This document shows, in pieces, positions 47,612 to 57,189 of a stretch of 64,000 nucleotides of DNA. Where the stretch lies: the NCBI GenBank assembly GCA_938084685.1, contig CALKGE010000009.1, forward strand, positions 124,001 to 188,000, given 5' to 3'. A program made the position numbers and the translations under genes. Origin of the DNA: an uncultured Pirellulaceae bacterium. GTDB taxonomy: Bacteria; Planctomycetota; Planctomycetia; Pirellulales; Pirellulaceae. Under the pieces are notes generated by a model. It ran no database searches. It saw only the letters and a program-made list of their open reading frames with translations, and had not been told where the DNA came from. How positions within the stretch are numbered: the first letter of the stretch is position 1; the number at the start of each line of letters is the position of its first letter.

Positions 47612-48501
47612 TGCTTGAACTCCTTTCGCTCAGGGTGGATTGCCTCGTAAAGACTTCTCAGTCTGACCGGTTCGATAGAGATTTCCGAGAGTCCTGTTTG
47701 TCGGAGCCAATCAAGGCTTTCGAGGATATCTCCTTGTACTTCCAGCGTCACACGGTTTTCGACCTGCTGGATAATTACCAGCTGGTCGGTAAGTGTGTCC
47801 GGGATGGAAGGAAGATCGTTGTCGAGTACTCCGGTAAGGCGATGATGATTTCGCAGAGTGCTCAGATCAGCCATAGTTATCAACTTGCCCTGTTTGAGAA
47901 AGCCCACGGTATCACTGATTGACTCGACTTCGTCGAGGACATGAGAGGAAAACAGTATCGTTTTTCCTTCGTCACGTTTATGGCGGAGAAGGCGGAGAAT
48001 CTGCTGTCGGACAGTAGGATCCAGATTGGCAGTTGGCTCGTCCATGATGATCAGCGGGGCGTCATTGGCCAGCGTGATGGTGACCGCCAGCTTTTGCCGC
48101 ATGCCGGTCGACATCGACCCCACTCGACGTTGCAGATCCAGCTCCAGAAAATCAGCAATCTCCAGAGCTTTGTCCGTGCAGCCATCGGGGCGCAAGGTGG
48201 TAAACAGCCTGATCACCTGTTTTCCCCGGTACTGTCGATCCAGTCTTGCATCCCCTGGAAGATAGGAGGTGATCAGCCGCACTTGAAGTGATTCAGTCTG
48301 ACAGTCAAAGCCCTGGATGGAGGCGTGCCCACTGGAAGGAGTCATGAATCCCATGAGAAGCCGAAGCAGTGTACTTTTTCCGGCACCATTGGGTCCCAGC
48401 AATCCGAAAACCGTGCCCTGATCGATCGTCAGGCTGCAGTCAGCCAGCGCACTCAAAGAGCCAAAGCTCTTTGACAGTTGATTGGTTTCAACGAATGCCA
48501 T
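47608..48501 (-). CDS. ABC transporter ATP-binding protein
   Basis: A 297-residue ATPase partner of the following permease. Seen are Walker A GLLGPNGAGKST, a degenerate signature MSTGMRQKL, Walker B LIIMDEPTANLDP and the switch SSHVLDEVE. The C-terminal 70 residues form the extra domain common in ABC-2 exporters. It probably drives export or membrane-protein handling; the cargo cannot be inferred. It is close (41 nt) to the end of the DUF1549/DUF1553 gene on the same strand. Confidence 0.93.
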   Translation of the reverse strand: MAFVETNQLSKSFGSLSALADCSLTIDQGTVFGLLGPNGAGKSTLLRLLMGFMTPSSGHASIQGFDCQTESLQVRLITSYLPGDARLDRQYRGKQVIRLFTTLRPDGCTDKALEIADFLELDLQRRVGSMSTGMRQKLAVTITLANDAPLIIMDEPTANLDPTVRQQILRLLRHKRDEGKTILFSSHVLDEVESISDTVGFLKQGKLITMADLSTLRNHHRLTGVLDNDLPSIPDTLTDQLVIIQQVENRVTLEVQGDILESLDWLRQTGLSEISIEPVRLRSLYEAIHPERKEFKQ

Positions 48502-48542
48502 AAAGCTTTGACTCTAAAGAACTGTCCGTCACATTGTCTCGT

Positions 48543-51500
48543 TTAACGATTGAAAAGGAAGGCAGGGTTGTTGATTAATGCCCAAGCCAGGTCCTGTAAT
48601 CCGGTGAGACGCTTGTTATCAAATTGAGGCTTAGCGGCAGCCACGACGGCCGCCAACTTCGCGTACTGCTGATCCGTTTCGATATACTTTGCACGTAGTG
48701 CTGCGTTTTGATCGTCGTTACGCTCGTCGGCCGGAACTTTCAACAGGGCTGCAAGGTCTGCAGGGAGGGAGTTGAGAGTGACCGGTCGGGGGGAGTCAGA
48801 AACAGAAATTCGGAATTTACCTAACTGATGCATGTTGTCCTGGAAGTTATTCAGAATGGTCACAGTCAGCAGGCTACCCCCTTCCATTCCCACGTCCCCT
48901 TCCGTCTGGAAGACAGCCGTTTGATTTTTTCCGACTTCAGGTGAAATCGCCCAGCCTGTATCTGGATTGCCGTCGAGGGCCATCGCGATCTGGTAGTTCT
49001 GCTGGCTAAATGTCGCCGAGGGATTGACCAGCTTAACTTGCTGTGGCTCACCTTCACCATTGGCACTCTGAACCATGACACTAAATTCACTCACAACAAA
49101 GTTACCGTTTTGAGGTCGACCAGGGCCTTTGGACGGTAGGCGATCATCGGTCAGGGCTTCCAGACGCAGGGCCGTGATCCTGGGCAGATCTGTTTTCAAC
49201 TGAAGCGTATAGGTCGCCTTTTCATTTTTCCCTGTGGCCAGCAGCGAGCCATCAGCCTGGAGTTCGAGTTTGGCTTCCTTGTCTGTTTCCGCTGAAACGA
49301 CTTCTACAGGCAACCAGCGGTTTACTTTTTGCAATCCGGCTTCCCAGGCTGCCTGACGTTCCGGGATAAGTTTTTCAAGTTCATCCAGTTCTGCTTTTAA
49401 ATCCAGATAATCAGATCCCGCTTCCTGAAGCGCGAGTTTTCCGATTTGGATCTCCTGATCCGTTGGGTAGCGGGAGAGGAATCGCAGGAAGAGTTCTTCG
49501 ATCAGCAGTTCATCATCTTTAATCTCGTTTTCCAGTTTCACCAGATCGTTGTTGGCGTCACCAATGGCATTGGCAACGGTTGGCCCATTGACCAATTTCA
49601 TGATGGGGCCCAGAACCAGCCCGCTGGAGCGTTCACATTCACAGGCACTTTCACGAACCGGTCGACCAAAGTCATCCAGGAAGGGGACGGCAACTCCGAC
49701 ATCGGGCAACTCAGCAGCTCGGAATCCTTTGGGGACTCCGGCAATCGATGGCACAGATCCACAGACAACATGGATGGAGTCGAAGAGAACTTCAGCCGGA
49801 AGTCGGCGGGCAATGGAATGCGAATAGTTGATCGTATCATCGTCATTCCACTCATTCGTACCTACCGAATGCTGGTACGTACGAGACTTGAGAATCGTTT
49901 TGAGGATGTGCTGAGCATCAAATCCGCTATGGATGAAATCGTCTGTCAGGGCTGCCAGTAGTTCAGGATTGGTTGGAGGATTACCGGCACGAATGTCGTC
50001 AATCGGTTCAATGATGCCATTGCCGAACATGTATCCCCAGAGTCGATTGACATAGCTGGAAGCAAAGTACTGGTTCTTGGACGAAGTCAGCCATTGCGCA
50101 AGTTGCTGCAGGCGTGGAGCGGTTGAATCGAGTGTGTCGTCGTGTTCGTAAGGAAACACAGGTGGTGCAACCTGCCCGGTTAAGGCATGGTTGATTTCGC
50201 CACTTCCCTGGTCAAAGACAACTTCCACTAACGGAGTGGCACCTTCTACGGCAGAGCCACCAATTCGTTGGCCCTTGAAAGCAGGATCTTCTTTCCGTCC
50301 CACCTGAGCAAAGTAGGCGGCCAGGTTATAGTATTGGTCCTGAGTCCAGCGTTCGAATGGATGGTCATGACACTTGTTGCAGTTAAAGCGAACCGCCAGG
50401 AAGAGGTGCGTGGTGTTTTCCATCAGCGTGGCAGGGTCGCGGATAATTTTGTAGTAGGAAGCGGGTGGGTTCTCGAGGTTGGATCCGGTTGCGGTGATTA
50501 CTTCTTTGGCAAACTGATCGTACGCTTTGTTGGATGCGATGGACTGTTTGATCCAGTTCCGCAACGAAATGGCACCCTGCTCTCCAAGGAATTTACGGTT
50601 GACCTGAAGCAGATCGGCCCATTTGTTGGTCCAGTGTTCAACATATTGCTGGCTGCCGACAAGAGAATCGATCAAAGCATCCCGTTTCTGTTTCGATGGT
50701 CGCATATCATCGAGAAACGATCGCACATCATCTGCGGTCGGAGGAAGACCTGTGACGTCGAGGTAAACACGTCTGATAAATTCTTCATCCGTACAAAGAT
50801 CACTGGGTAGCACTTTGACACGCTGCAATTTGTTGTAAACATGTTTGTCGACGTAGTTGTAGTGTTCCGGTTCCTGCCAGACAAAACCTGTTCGGTCACC
50901 CATGACAGTCAGCGTGGTGGCGGCGTAATTTCCTTCATAACGAATCAGTACCGGCCCTTCACCTCGGCGCAACACAGTCAACAGTCCGTTTTGGTCTGCT
51001 TCGATGACTTCAATGTTTCCACTTTCAATAAACGCTTCACGGGAGACATCGCGAACGGTGCCGTCCGAGAACGTTGCCATGACGGTCATCTGTTGCTTCA
51101 TTCCGGCGCGAGGAATGATCGGGTTTTTGGGATAGACATCAATGGACGTTACGCGGGCAACATCCTGTTCGAGTTTGGCTCCACTTGTAATCCAGGATCG
51201 AATCGCCTTGTAGTAACGTGAATCCACATCGGTGCGCACGCCGCCGACGTGCGGAATGGAACCGGTTGCTTTCAGTAGCATCAGACTTTGGTCCGGCGCT
51301 GCACGGTTGAATCGTCGGGCACCGATATCGTCGGTGATAGCCCGGTGATCGTAAAGTTCATCGTAGCCACGCAAAGAGAGTTTGAAGTCACCTTTTCCGT
51401 CTTTGGAACCGTGACAGGTCCCGGCGTTGCAACTCATCTTGGATAGAACAGGTTGTATGTCCTGAACGAAGTTTGATTGTGGAGTAACCATCGAAGTTAC

Positions 51501-51863
51501 TTTGGCCTGCAGTTGAACGGTCCGGTCACCAAAGCGAAAGGTAACGGCTTCCGTTCCTTCACGGATAGGAGTGATCAGACCATCAGATGAAACGGCAACG
51601 TGCTGAGGATTTCCCTCGACGTTTGCCATCCGAGTCAGGTCGGCAATTTGACCACTCTCAAGATGACCCAGAATTAATACCTGCCGGTAATCCTGACTAT
51701 GAGATAGTTCAATGGATTCCGGAAAGACTTCGATGGACTCCAGCGAGAGTCCTTCTGGAAGTGATTCGACTGCAACATCATCAGCTGCTGCGACCAGTCC
51801 ACTGAAAAGAAGTAGCACGGTAAAGGAAAGACTGAACATGGTAAACCGGGTTATTTTGGTCAT
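48543..51863 (-). CDS. DUF1549/DUF1553 planctomycete cytochrome protein
   Basis: A 1106-residue exported protein with signal core SLSFTVLLLFSGLVAA. Order of parts: Ig-like (Big2) domain at about 40-122; planctomycete cytochrome domain with a C-x4-C-H heme motif (C145, C150, H151); second Ig-like domain at about 235-320; DUF1549 from about 335 with CNKCH at 495-499 and DHPFERWTQDQYY; then DUF1553 (ASSYVNRLWGYMFGNGI, LKSRTYQHSVGTNEWNDDD). A discoidin-like module of about 180 residues sits within the C-terminal part of DUF1553, which then closes with LAWALINNPAFLFNR. It is periplasmic, redox-linked and of unknown substrate. The WD40-cytochrome gene lies 72 nt upstream on the same strand. Confidence 0.93.
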   Translation of the reverse strand: MTKITRFTMFSLSFTVLLLFSGLVAAADDVAVESLPEGLSLESIEVFPESIELSHSQDYRQVLILGHLESGQIADLTRMANVEGNPQHVAVSSDGLITPIREGTEAVTFRFGDRTVQLQAKVTSMVTPQSNFVQDIQPVLSKMSCNAGTCHGSKDGKGDFKLSLRGYDELYDHRAITDDIGARRFNRAAPDQSLMLLKATGSIPHVGGVRTDVDSRYYKAIRSWITSGAKLEQDVARVTSIDVYPKNPIIPRAGMKQQMTVMATFSDGTVRDVSREAFIESGNIEVIEADQNGLLTVLRRGEGPVLIRYEGNYAATTLTVMGDRTGFVWQEPEHYNYVDKHVYNKLQRVKVLPSDLCTDEEFIRRVYLDVTGLPPTADDVRSFLDDMRPSKQKRDALIDSLVGSQQYVEHWTNKWADLLQVNRKFLGEQGAISLRNWIKQSIASNKAYDQFAKEVITATGSNLENPPASYYKIIRDPATLMENTTHLFLAVRFNCNKCHDHPFERWTQDQYYNLAAYFAQVGRKEDPAFKGQRIGGSAVEGATPLVEVVFDQGSGEINHALTGQVAPPVFPYEHDDTLDSTAPRLQQLAQWLTSSKNQYFASSYVNRLWGYMFGNGIIEPIDDIRAGNPPTNPELLAALTDDFIHSGFDAQHILKTILKSRTYQHSVGTNEWNDDDTINYSHSIARRLPAEVLFDSIHVVCGSVPSIAGVPKGFRAAELPDVGVAVPFLDDFGRPVRESACECERSSGLVLGPIMKLVNGPTVANAIGDANNDLVKLENEIKDDELLIEELFLRFLSRYPTDQEIQIGKLALQEAGSDYLDLKAELDELEKLIPERQAAWEAGLQKVNRWLPVEVVSAETDKEAKLELQADGSLLATGKNEKATYTLQLKTDLPRITALRLEALTDDRLPSKGPGRPQNGNFVVSEFSVMVQSANGEGEPQQVKLVNPSATFSQQNYQIAMALDGNPDTGWAISPEVGKNQTAVFQTEGDVGMEGGSLLTVTILNNFQDNMHQLGKFRISVSDSPRPVTLNSLPADLAALLKVPADERNDDQNAALRAKYIETDQQYAKLAAVVAAAKPQFDNKRLTGLQDLAWALINNPAFLFNR

Positions 51864-51935
51864 GGTATGAAAGTAGTCCTTAAGGCGTCCTGCGTAGGAA
51901 GGTTCTATTGGTTAACAAATGGTCTCAGGTTGTTG

Positions 51936-53357
51936 TTATTCTTCCGCACCGGCGACGGTGGTCTGGATTTCAACTGGTACGAATGATTTGAGGATCTTTC
52001 CCGAAGCTGTCTCGATCAGGTGCACCTCACCGCTAAAGCCTGCCGCGGCAACGGTCTTTCCGTCAGGATGGAAAGCGACAGAGAAAATCCCACCGTCGAG
52101 GTCAACCGAGGCGATTTCTTTACCATCGGCGTAGTTGGCAACTTTGACCTGACCGGCCCCGTTGAAGCTGCTGCCCGAGACGATCATGGTTCCATCCTGG
52201 GAAAACTGTGTGCTGAAGATGCGTCCCTGCAGCGCGGGATATGCTCGGATCAGATTAAAGTCGTCACCAATCTTGCGAGCCTGATCGCGAAACATTTTGT
52301 AGACTTTGGGTACTCCGTCAGCACCACCGCAAAGCAACTCGTCTTTGCCTGGGTGACGGTCAACACTGTTCAGCCCTCCTTTGAGAGCTCCGGGAGTGAT
52401 ACTGGTGACATTGTCGATGAATCGTTGTGTCGGCACATTGATGAGTTTCATACTGCGGTCCCGGCTGACGGTGACCAGATGGTCTCCCTTTACTGAAAAG
52501 ACAGTGTCCAGCACCCAGCCGTTATGTGCTCCATTGAAGAGAACTTCTTTGCCGTCTTCGACTTTGATTGCATGCGAGGTATTGTCCGGGCAACCATAGG
52601 AGATCAGCTTTCCGTCTGGAGACCAGTTTGCGCCATAGAGCGTGTCGTAGCCGATGGTCTGAGCAAATAGCAGGCTTTGGTTGGTGATGTCCCAAACCTG
52701 AAGTTCTCCCATGCGTCCTGGCGACCCGCCTGTGACAGCAATTTTTGTCGAGTCTGGGGAGAAACGGGCTGTTTCGATTCGTTCGGACATACCAACCAGC
52801 CGTGCGGCCAGACCACTACCATCGGCATGATGAATGAGGACTTCATGATATCCAGAGACAGCCAGGTATTTACCGTCGGGTGAGTAATGTAGTGACGTGA
52901 TTACCGGCGCGGCACTGTATACCGGAGGGTTATCGGCCGAGTACATTGGTTGGGTGGAGAGAGGGGCATCATTTGCGGCACCCTCTTCGATCCACTTGCG
53001 AATCAAGTCGATTTCAACGGTTGATAATGGTTTTGCTTCTTTGGGCATTTCAGCTTCACCATCTACGGGAGTGATGAGACTGACCAGGTAGCTCTCGTCC
53101 GGCTTGCCAGGCACGACAGCCGCTTCTTCAGATTCTCCCCCTTTGATTAACATGGCAAAGTCAGTCATGACATATTCACCACCTCGCTTGGCAGGTTGGT
53201 GACAACCTTGACAATGCACCTGAAAAATGGGGCGAATATCCTTGTAATAGCTGACACTCGATCCGGCAGGAGCGGCATCTTCGTCGGCTGTGCTGGTAAC
53301 AGTCCAGAGGTTCACTAACAACAATGTGAAGACTGGGAGTAAATAACGGTTAGACAC
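51936..53357 (-). CDS. WD40-repeat protein with planctomycete cytochrome domain
   Basis: An exported protein of about 473 residues (signal LLPVFTLLLVNLWTVTSTA). The first domain is a planctomycete-type cytochrome c with CQGCH, VVPGKPDESYLVSLI and a MPKEAKPL heme-ligand region (the Met is the likely sixth ligand). A WD40 propeller of about seven blades follows (ITSLHYSPDGKYLAVSGYHE, GANWSPDGKLISYG, FSVAFHPDGKTVAAAGFSG). It pairs with the DUF1549/DUF1553 gene downstream. The start is uncertain: GTG 53357 is chosen; TTG 53411 would add 18 residues. Confidence 0.88.
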   Translation of the reverse strand: MSNRYLLPVFTLLLVNLWTVTSTADEDAAPAGSSVSYYKDIRPIFQVHCQGCHQPAKRGGEYVMTDFAMLIKGGESEEAAVVPGKPDESYLVSLITPVDGEAEMPKEAKPLSTVEIDLIRKWIEEGAANDAPLSTQPMYSADNPPVYSAAPVITSLHYSPDGKYLAVSGYHEVLIHHADGSGLAARLVGMSERIETARFSPDSTKIAVTGGSPGRMGELQVWDITNQSLLFAQTIGYDTLYGANWSPDGKLISYGCPDNTSHAIKVEDGKEVLFNGAHNGWVLDTVFSVKGDHLVTVSRDRSMKLINVPTQRFIDNVTSITPGALKGGLNSVDRHPGKDELLCGGADGVPKVYKMFRDQARKIGDDFNLIRAYPALQGRIFSTQFSQDGTMIVSGSSFNGAGQVKVANYADGKEIASVDLDGGIFSVAFHPDGKTVAAAGFSGEVHLIETASGKILKSFVPVEIQTTVAGAEE

Positions 53358-53572
53358 TGTATTAAGGTTTCTCTTAACAGATTTGCGTGGGGGAAACAGA
53401 GTTATACTCAACCCTCAATATACTCAGAAAAAGTCTAATTCACAATGAATCAGATGCGGACTTTGGCACACCTCAGAGTTACCAAAAAAACTAAATAGTA
53501 GGTGGTTTTACAAGTTTTTGTTATTACCGGACCAATGCAGACAACTTTGGTTTGAGTGGGAAGGACAGGACG

Positions 53573-54130
53573 ATGGATTCGAGTGAGAGAAGTATGACAA
53601 ACTCGTTTTATACCGAGTTAACCGACGACCTGACGAAACTGGCTCGAATCAACAGAAATCGCAGATTGGGGAGTCAGTTTGATCCGCTGGATCTGGTACA
53701 GATGGCATGGAAATCGGCACTCATGACCCAACAGGATTCGATGGCGCGATGGGAGCGAAAGCGGGTTCGGTCCTACTTACGGGGAATCCTGCTTAATAAA
53801 CTCAAGGTGCTTCACCGTAGTTTTCTGGATTTGGAGAAAAGGGATCTACGGAAACAGGTGCATCTTGAGATCTGTGTGGATGCTCGTTGTCAGGACACCG
53901 ATTCGGCCTACCATGCCAAGACAGGTAGTGTTTATTGGCATCGGGAAGTACTGATCCAGCAGATGCTGGATGAACTAAATGAAAACGAAGCCAGGATTAT
54001 CAAGTTGAAGCTTCATGGCTGTTCTCTCGCCGAAATAGCAGAACAGACCGGATTGAACCGTCGCAGTATCCAGAGAGCTGTTATTCGTATACGTAAACGG
54101 TTTGAAAATCGTTGGAACGATTTACAATGA
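53573..54130 (+). CDS. ECF-like RNA polymerase sigma factor
   Basis: A 185-residue sigma factor of the planctomycete ECF type. Region 2 reads FDPLDLVQMAWKSALM with RVRSYLRGILLNKLKVLHR; region 4 reads MLDELNENEARIIKLKLHG and SLAEIAEQTGLNRRSIQRAVIRIRKRF with a clear helix-turn-helix. No anti-sigma factor is encoded nearby. It is divergent from the WD40-cytochrome gene across about 215 nt, a position that fits control of that operon. ATG 53573 has AAGGACAGG just upstream; an upstream TTG is less likely. Confidence 0.88.
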   Translation: MDSSERSMTNSFYTELTDDLTKLARINRNRRLGSQFDPLDLVQMAWKSALMTQQDSMARWERKRVRSYLRGILLNKLKVLHRSFLDLEKRDLRKQVHLEICVDARCQDTDSAYHAKTGSVYWHREVLIQQMLDELNENEARIIKLKLHGCSLAEIAEQTGLNRRSIQRAVIRIRKRFENRWNDLQ

Positions 54131-54190
54131 ATAGACCAGGTTCAGGTACCCCGAGTTTATTGCTGCTGTTGATGAAAGCTTTTCTTAGTC

Positions 54191-55594
54191 ATGAAAATTC
54201 ACTTTTGGGGTGCCAATCGACAGGTGACCGGCTCCTGTTACTGTCTGGAAGCAGCCGACCAGCGTTTACTTATTGACTGTGGCTTATATCAGGAACGAGA
54301 GTTTCTTTCCCGAAACTGGGAGCCTTTGCCGCTGGCTGCCAGTTCGATTGATGCGGTCGTTCTGACTCATGTGCATATCGATCATCTTGGCCTGTTACCC
54401 AGGCGAGTGGTCGAAGGTCTCAAGGCTCCGTTTGTTATGACGAGGGCTTCCGCAGCTTTAGCAGGGATCATGCTGCGGGATTCAGCCAGAATCCAGGAAG
54501 AAGATGTCAGAGAAAAGATTAAGCGTCATGAGCGTGAGCAGCGCACGCCAGAATATGAGGTAATTCCATTGTACACCGAGGAGGATGTTGAACAGACACT
54601 GCGTCTGATTTCATCGGTACCGTACAACCAGCCTCAGCCACTTTGCGAAGGTGTTTTTACTGTTCGCTTCAGAGAGGCAGGACACATTCTGGGATCTTCG
54701 ATGCTGGAAATTGATGTTCTGGAAAACGGAGTGACGCGGAAGGTGATTTTTTCCGGGGACATTGGTCAGTGGGACAGGCCGATTATTCGTGACCCAACGC
54801 TGTTTGATCAGGCTGATTACGTTGTTATGGAATCGACCTATGGAGATCGTAACCATGAGGATCATGGCGACTGTGAAGATCAGTTAGCTGAAGTCATTAA
54901 CCAGACGATCGATCGTGGTGGGAATGTGGTGATTCCTACGTTTGCTGTCGAGCGGAGTCAGGAGTTGATTTATCACTTTAGTCGACTCAGGCAATATGGA
55001 CGCATTCCGTCTGTTCCGGTCTATCTGGACAGTCCGATGGCAGTGGACGTCACGACGGTGTTCAGTCAATTCAAAAACTGCTTTGATCAGGAAGCCTGGG
55101 ATATGATTATTGATGGAAAATCTATTCTTGATTTTCCGGGCATGCAGCTGTGTCGTACACGTGACGAGTCAAAGCAGATTAGCGCGAGTAGTCAGCCTGC
55201 TGTGATTATGTCAACTTCGGGAATGTGTACCGCCGGGCGGATCAAATATCATTTGCGGGATAATATCTCCGATCCGCGTAGTACGATTGTTTTCGTTGGC
55301 TACCAGGCGCACGGAACGCTAGGACGTGTCATCTCCAGTGGCACCAACCCGGTTCGTATTCATGGTCGCGAGTATGAAGTCAATGCTGAGATCGTCCAAT
55401 TATCGGGGTTTTCAGGGCATGCGGATCAACAGGGATTGATGAATTGGGTGGGGCACTTTAAGGACCCCCCGAAAAAAGTGTTTCTCGCTCACGGAGATGA
55501 AGAGCCTGCCTCTGTACTGTCTGACATGATTTCTGAGACGTATGGTCTCGAAGTCGAAATTCCTGAATTTCGCCAGACCTTTGAACTGGAATAA
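54191..55594 (+). CDS. Metallo-beta-lactamase/beta-CASP RNA-processing nuclease
   Basis: A 467-residue nuclease of the CPSF-like bacterial class. The metal site HVHIDH is at 60-65, with the later GHILGSS and SGDIG motifs. The beta-CASP insert shows PTFAVERSQELIY and SPMAVDVT, and the C-terminal part has SGMCTAGRI and LSGFSGHADQQGLMNW. Close relatives cut or trim RNA with zinc. It lies 60 nt after the sigma gene and 92 nt before the GYF gene, all on the plus strand. Confidence 0.94.
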   Translation: MKIHFWGANRQVTGSCYCLEAADQRLLIDCGLYQEREFLSRNWEPLPLAASSIDAVVLTHVHIDHLGLLPRRVVEGLKAPFVMTRASAALAGIMLRDSARIQEEDVREKIKRHEREQRTPEYEVIPLYTEEDVEQTLRLISSVPYNQPQPLCEGVFTVRFREAGHILGSSMLEIDVLENGVTRKVIFSGDIGQWDRPIIRDPTLFDQADYVVMESTYGDRNHEDHGDCEDQLAEVINQTIDRGGNVVIPTFAVERSQELIYHFSRLRQYGRIPSVPVYLDSPMAVDVTTVFSQFKNCFDQEAWDMIIDGKSILDFPGMQLCRTRDESKQISASSQPAVIMSTSGMCTAGRIKYHLRDNISDPRSTIVFVGYQAHGTLGRVISSGTNPVRIHGREYEVNAEIVQLSGFSGHADQQGLMNWVGHFKDPPKKVFLAHGDEEPASVLSDMISETYGLEVEIPEFRQTFELE

Positions 55595-55619
55595 GTGACC
55601 GAGTAGAATAATCGCGATA

Positions 55620-55628
55620 TGTTATAAT
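55620..55628 (+). promoter_or_regulatory. Candidate extended -10 element for the GYF gene
   Basis: TGTTATAAT matches an extended -10 (TG-n-TATAAT), about 58 nt before the ATG at 55687. No good -35 is seen, which is tolerated for extended -10 promoters. Confidence 0.4.
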
Positions 55629-55686
55629 GCTTCGCAGAGCATGACTTACTTCTGAGTGATTATTCGGGACATCTACTGAAGATCCA

Positions 55687-56256
55687 ATGGCAGAATGGTA
55701 TTACCGAACGGATAAAGGGATTAAACAGGGCCCTGTTTCCAACTCCGAACTCAAAAACCTTGTCAGCAACGGTACCATTGCTTCGCATACGCTGTTGCGT
55801 AAAGATGATGCCAAGTGGGTAAAAGCTTCGGCCGTCGGGGGGCTTTTTGAGTCGGTAAAAGAGTATGAGACGCGGAATGTATGTCCGTACTGTAACTCGG
55901 CTGTTTTTAAGGTTCCCGGAAAGTGTCCTTCCTGTAATCGGGACATAACCGTGTCGCTGAAAACTTCTGAGAGGTTAGAGTCGAGGCAGACAGAGTCTCG
56001 CCCTGAATCCCGCTCAGTCGCAGCCATTCGAAATATCTTACGCGAAGAGTCTTTGGAAGAACGGCGTTTTATAGTCATCTTTGCTATTATGTGTACTCTT
56101 CACGTGCCCCTTGGTGTTTGGCTTTACCGTTCACTTGAAGCTCAGCAGACGATCACCTCCTGGCTGGTTGGAGCGCTGCTGGGAGTATTCAATCTGGCGA
56201 CGATTATCACCTTTCTTAAAGCTCGCAAACTTGGCAACGAAGAATCGGAATCCTGA
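55687..56256 (+). CDS. GYF_2-domain protein with zinc ribbon and membrane helices
   Basis: A 189-residue protein. Residues 3-60 are a GYF_2 domain (WYYRTDKGIKQGPVSNSELKN), a presumed peptide-binding module common in planctomycetes. A four-Cys zinc ribbon follows (C66, C69, C80, C83: CPYC and CPSC), then a charged linker with SRQTESRPESRS-like composition. Two C-terminal helices close the protein (FIVIFAIMCTLHVPLGVWL and SWLVGALLGVFNLATIITF). The soluble part is probably cytoplasmic. It converges with the ABC cluster, 15 nt between stops. Confidence 0.85.
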   Translation: MAEWYYRTDKGIKQGPVSNSELKNLVSNGTIASHTLLRKDDAKWVKASAVGGLFESVKEYETRNVCPYCNSAVFKVPGKCPSCNRDITVSLKTSERLESRQTESRPESRSVAAIRNILREESLEERRFIVIFAIMCTLHVPLGVWLYRSLEAQQTITSWLVGALLGVFNLATIITFLKARKLGNEESES

Positions 56257-56271
56257 ACCTGTCGGGATTTG

Positions 56272-57174
56272 TCAGAGCGTTTGTCCGACGTGATATTCAC
56301 GGTTTCGCAGCAAAGCGTTGGCAACCAGCATGAAAATGGTGCACAGTACGCCGAGACTCAGAATATCCCCGGATGTACCCAGTTGGCTGACCAGATTGGG
56401 ATCGTCGAGGAAACTGAGTTGCGGAGGCAAGTCGCTCAATTGCCATCCCATCAGACGGAGGAAGATGCTCCGCAGATAAAAGTTGATCGTCAACGTATTG
56501 ACAACGGCAGGCAGCATGGAAATGAGCCCCTCCACCAAAAGCGTATAAACAATCGCGACGACCATGGGACGTTTGTGGGTGATCGTTCCCAATAGACAGA
56601 AGAGGGTACTGTAGCAGAGGCTGCTGAGAATGACGAGGATACCGAGCGCTAACCAAAGTGGATAAGAATCGCTGCCTGGCTCAGTCGGTTCGTTCGATTC
56701 GAATGCAGGTTGATCGAAGCTCAAGGGTGCCAGTTCAGTTCCAGCTTGCGCGGGTTGCATGAGCACGGGGGGGACATCGCGATTTAGTTCATTCAGACTT
56801 GTGGAAAGAAAAACGAGAGCGATCGCCAGGAAGCCGGCGATGATGGAGCGGGTTACCGACACCAGATATTTCCCCAGCATCATGGAAGTACGTCCATAGG
56901 GACGAACGGCTACATAAGGCCAGGTGTTGCCTTCAAGTTCCGTATTCAGGTAGGGAGACATGGAACTCAGAATCGTCATCAGGCAAACAGCTCCGGGAAT
57001 GGTACCAACCAGCAGTACACCTGAAAATTCCACGGGAATATTGGAGCTAGCCTGATCAATAAGTAATTGGAGCACTGTGGGGAAGGCAATCACGCACAGC
57101 CAAAGCATGGTGTTGCCAAGCCCGAACGACTTTTTGAACTCGTATCGAAATACTGCCAGACTAGTGGATAACAT
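56272..57174 (-). CDS. ABC-2 type permease (second system)
   Basis: A 300-residue membrane protein with about six helices (MLWLCVIAFPTVLQLLI, VLLVGTIPGAVCLMTILSS, SIIAGFLAIALVFLS, LWLALGILVILSSLCYSTLFCLL and two more). The coupling segment ELEGNTWPYVAVRPYGRTSMMLGKYL is typical of ABC-2 permeases. A loop of about 60 residues rich in Pro/Glu (QPAQAGTELAPLSFDQPAFE) lies between helices 3 and 4. It is the last gene of a four-gene operon and follows its ATPase by 15 nt. Confidence 0.88.
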   Translation of the reverse strand: MLSTSLAVFRYEFKKSFGLGNTMLWLCVIAFPTVLQLLIDQASSNIPVEFSGVLLVGTIPGAVCLMTILSSMSPYLNTELEGNTWPYVAVRPYGRTSMMLGKYLVSVTRSIIAGFLAIALVFLSTSLNELNRDVPPVLMQPAQAGTELAPLSFDQPAFESNEPTEPGSDSYPLWLALGILVILSSLCYSTLFCLLGTITHKRPMVVAIVYTLLVEGLISMLPAVVNTLTINFYLRSIFLRLMGWQLSDLPPQLSFLDDPNLVSQLGTSGDILSLGVLCTIFMLVANALLRNREYHVGQTL

Positions 57175-57189
57175 CTTTGATTGGCTTCC

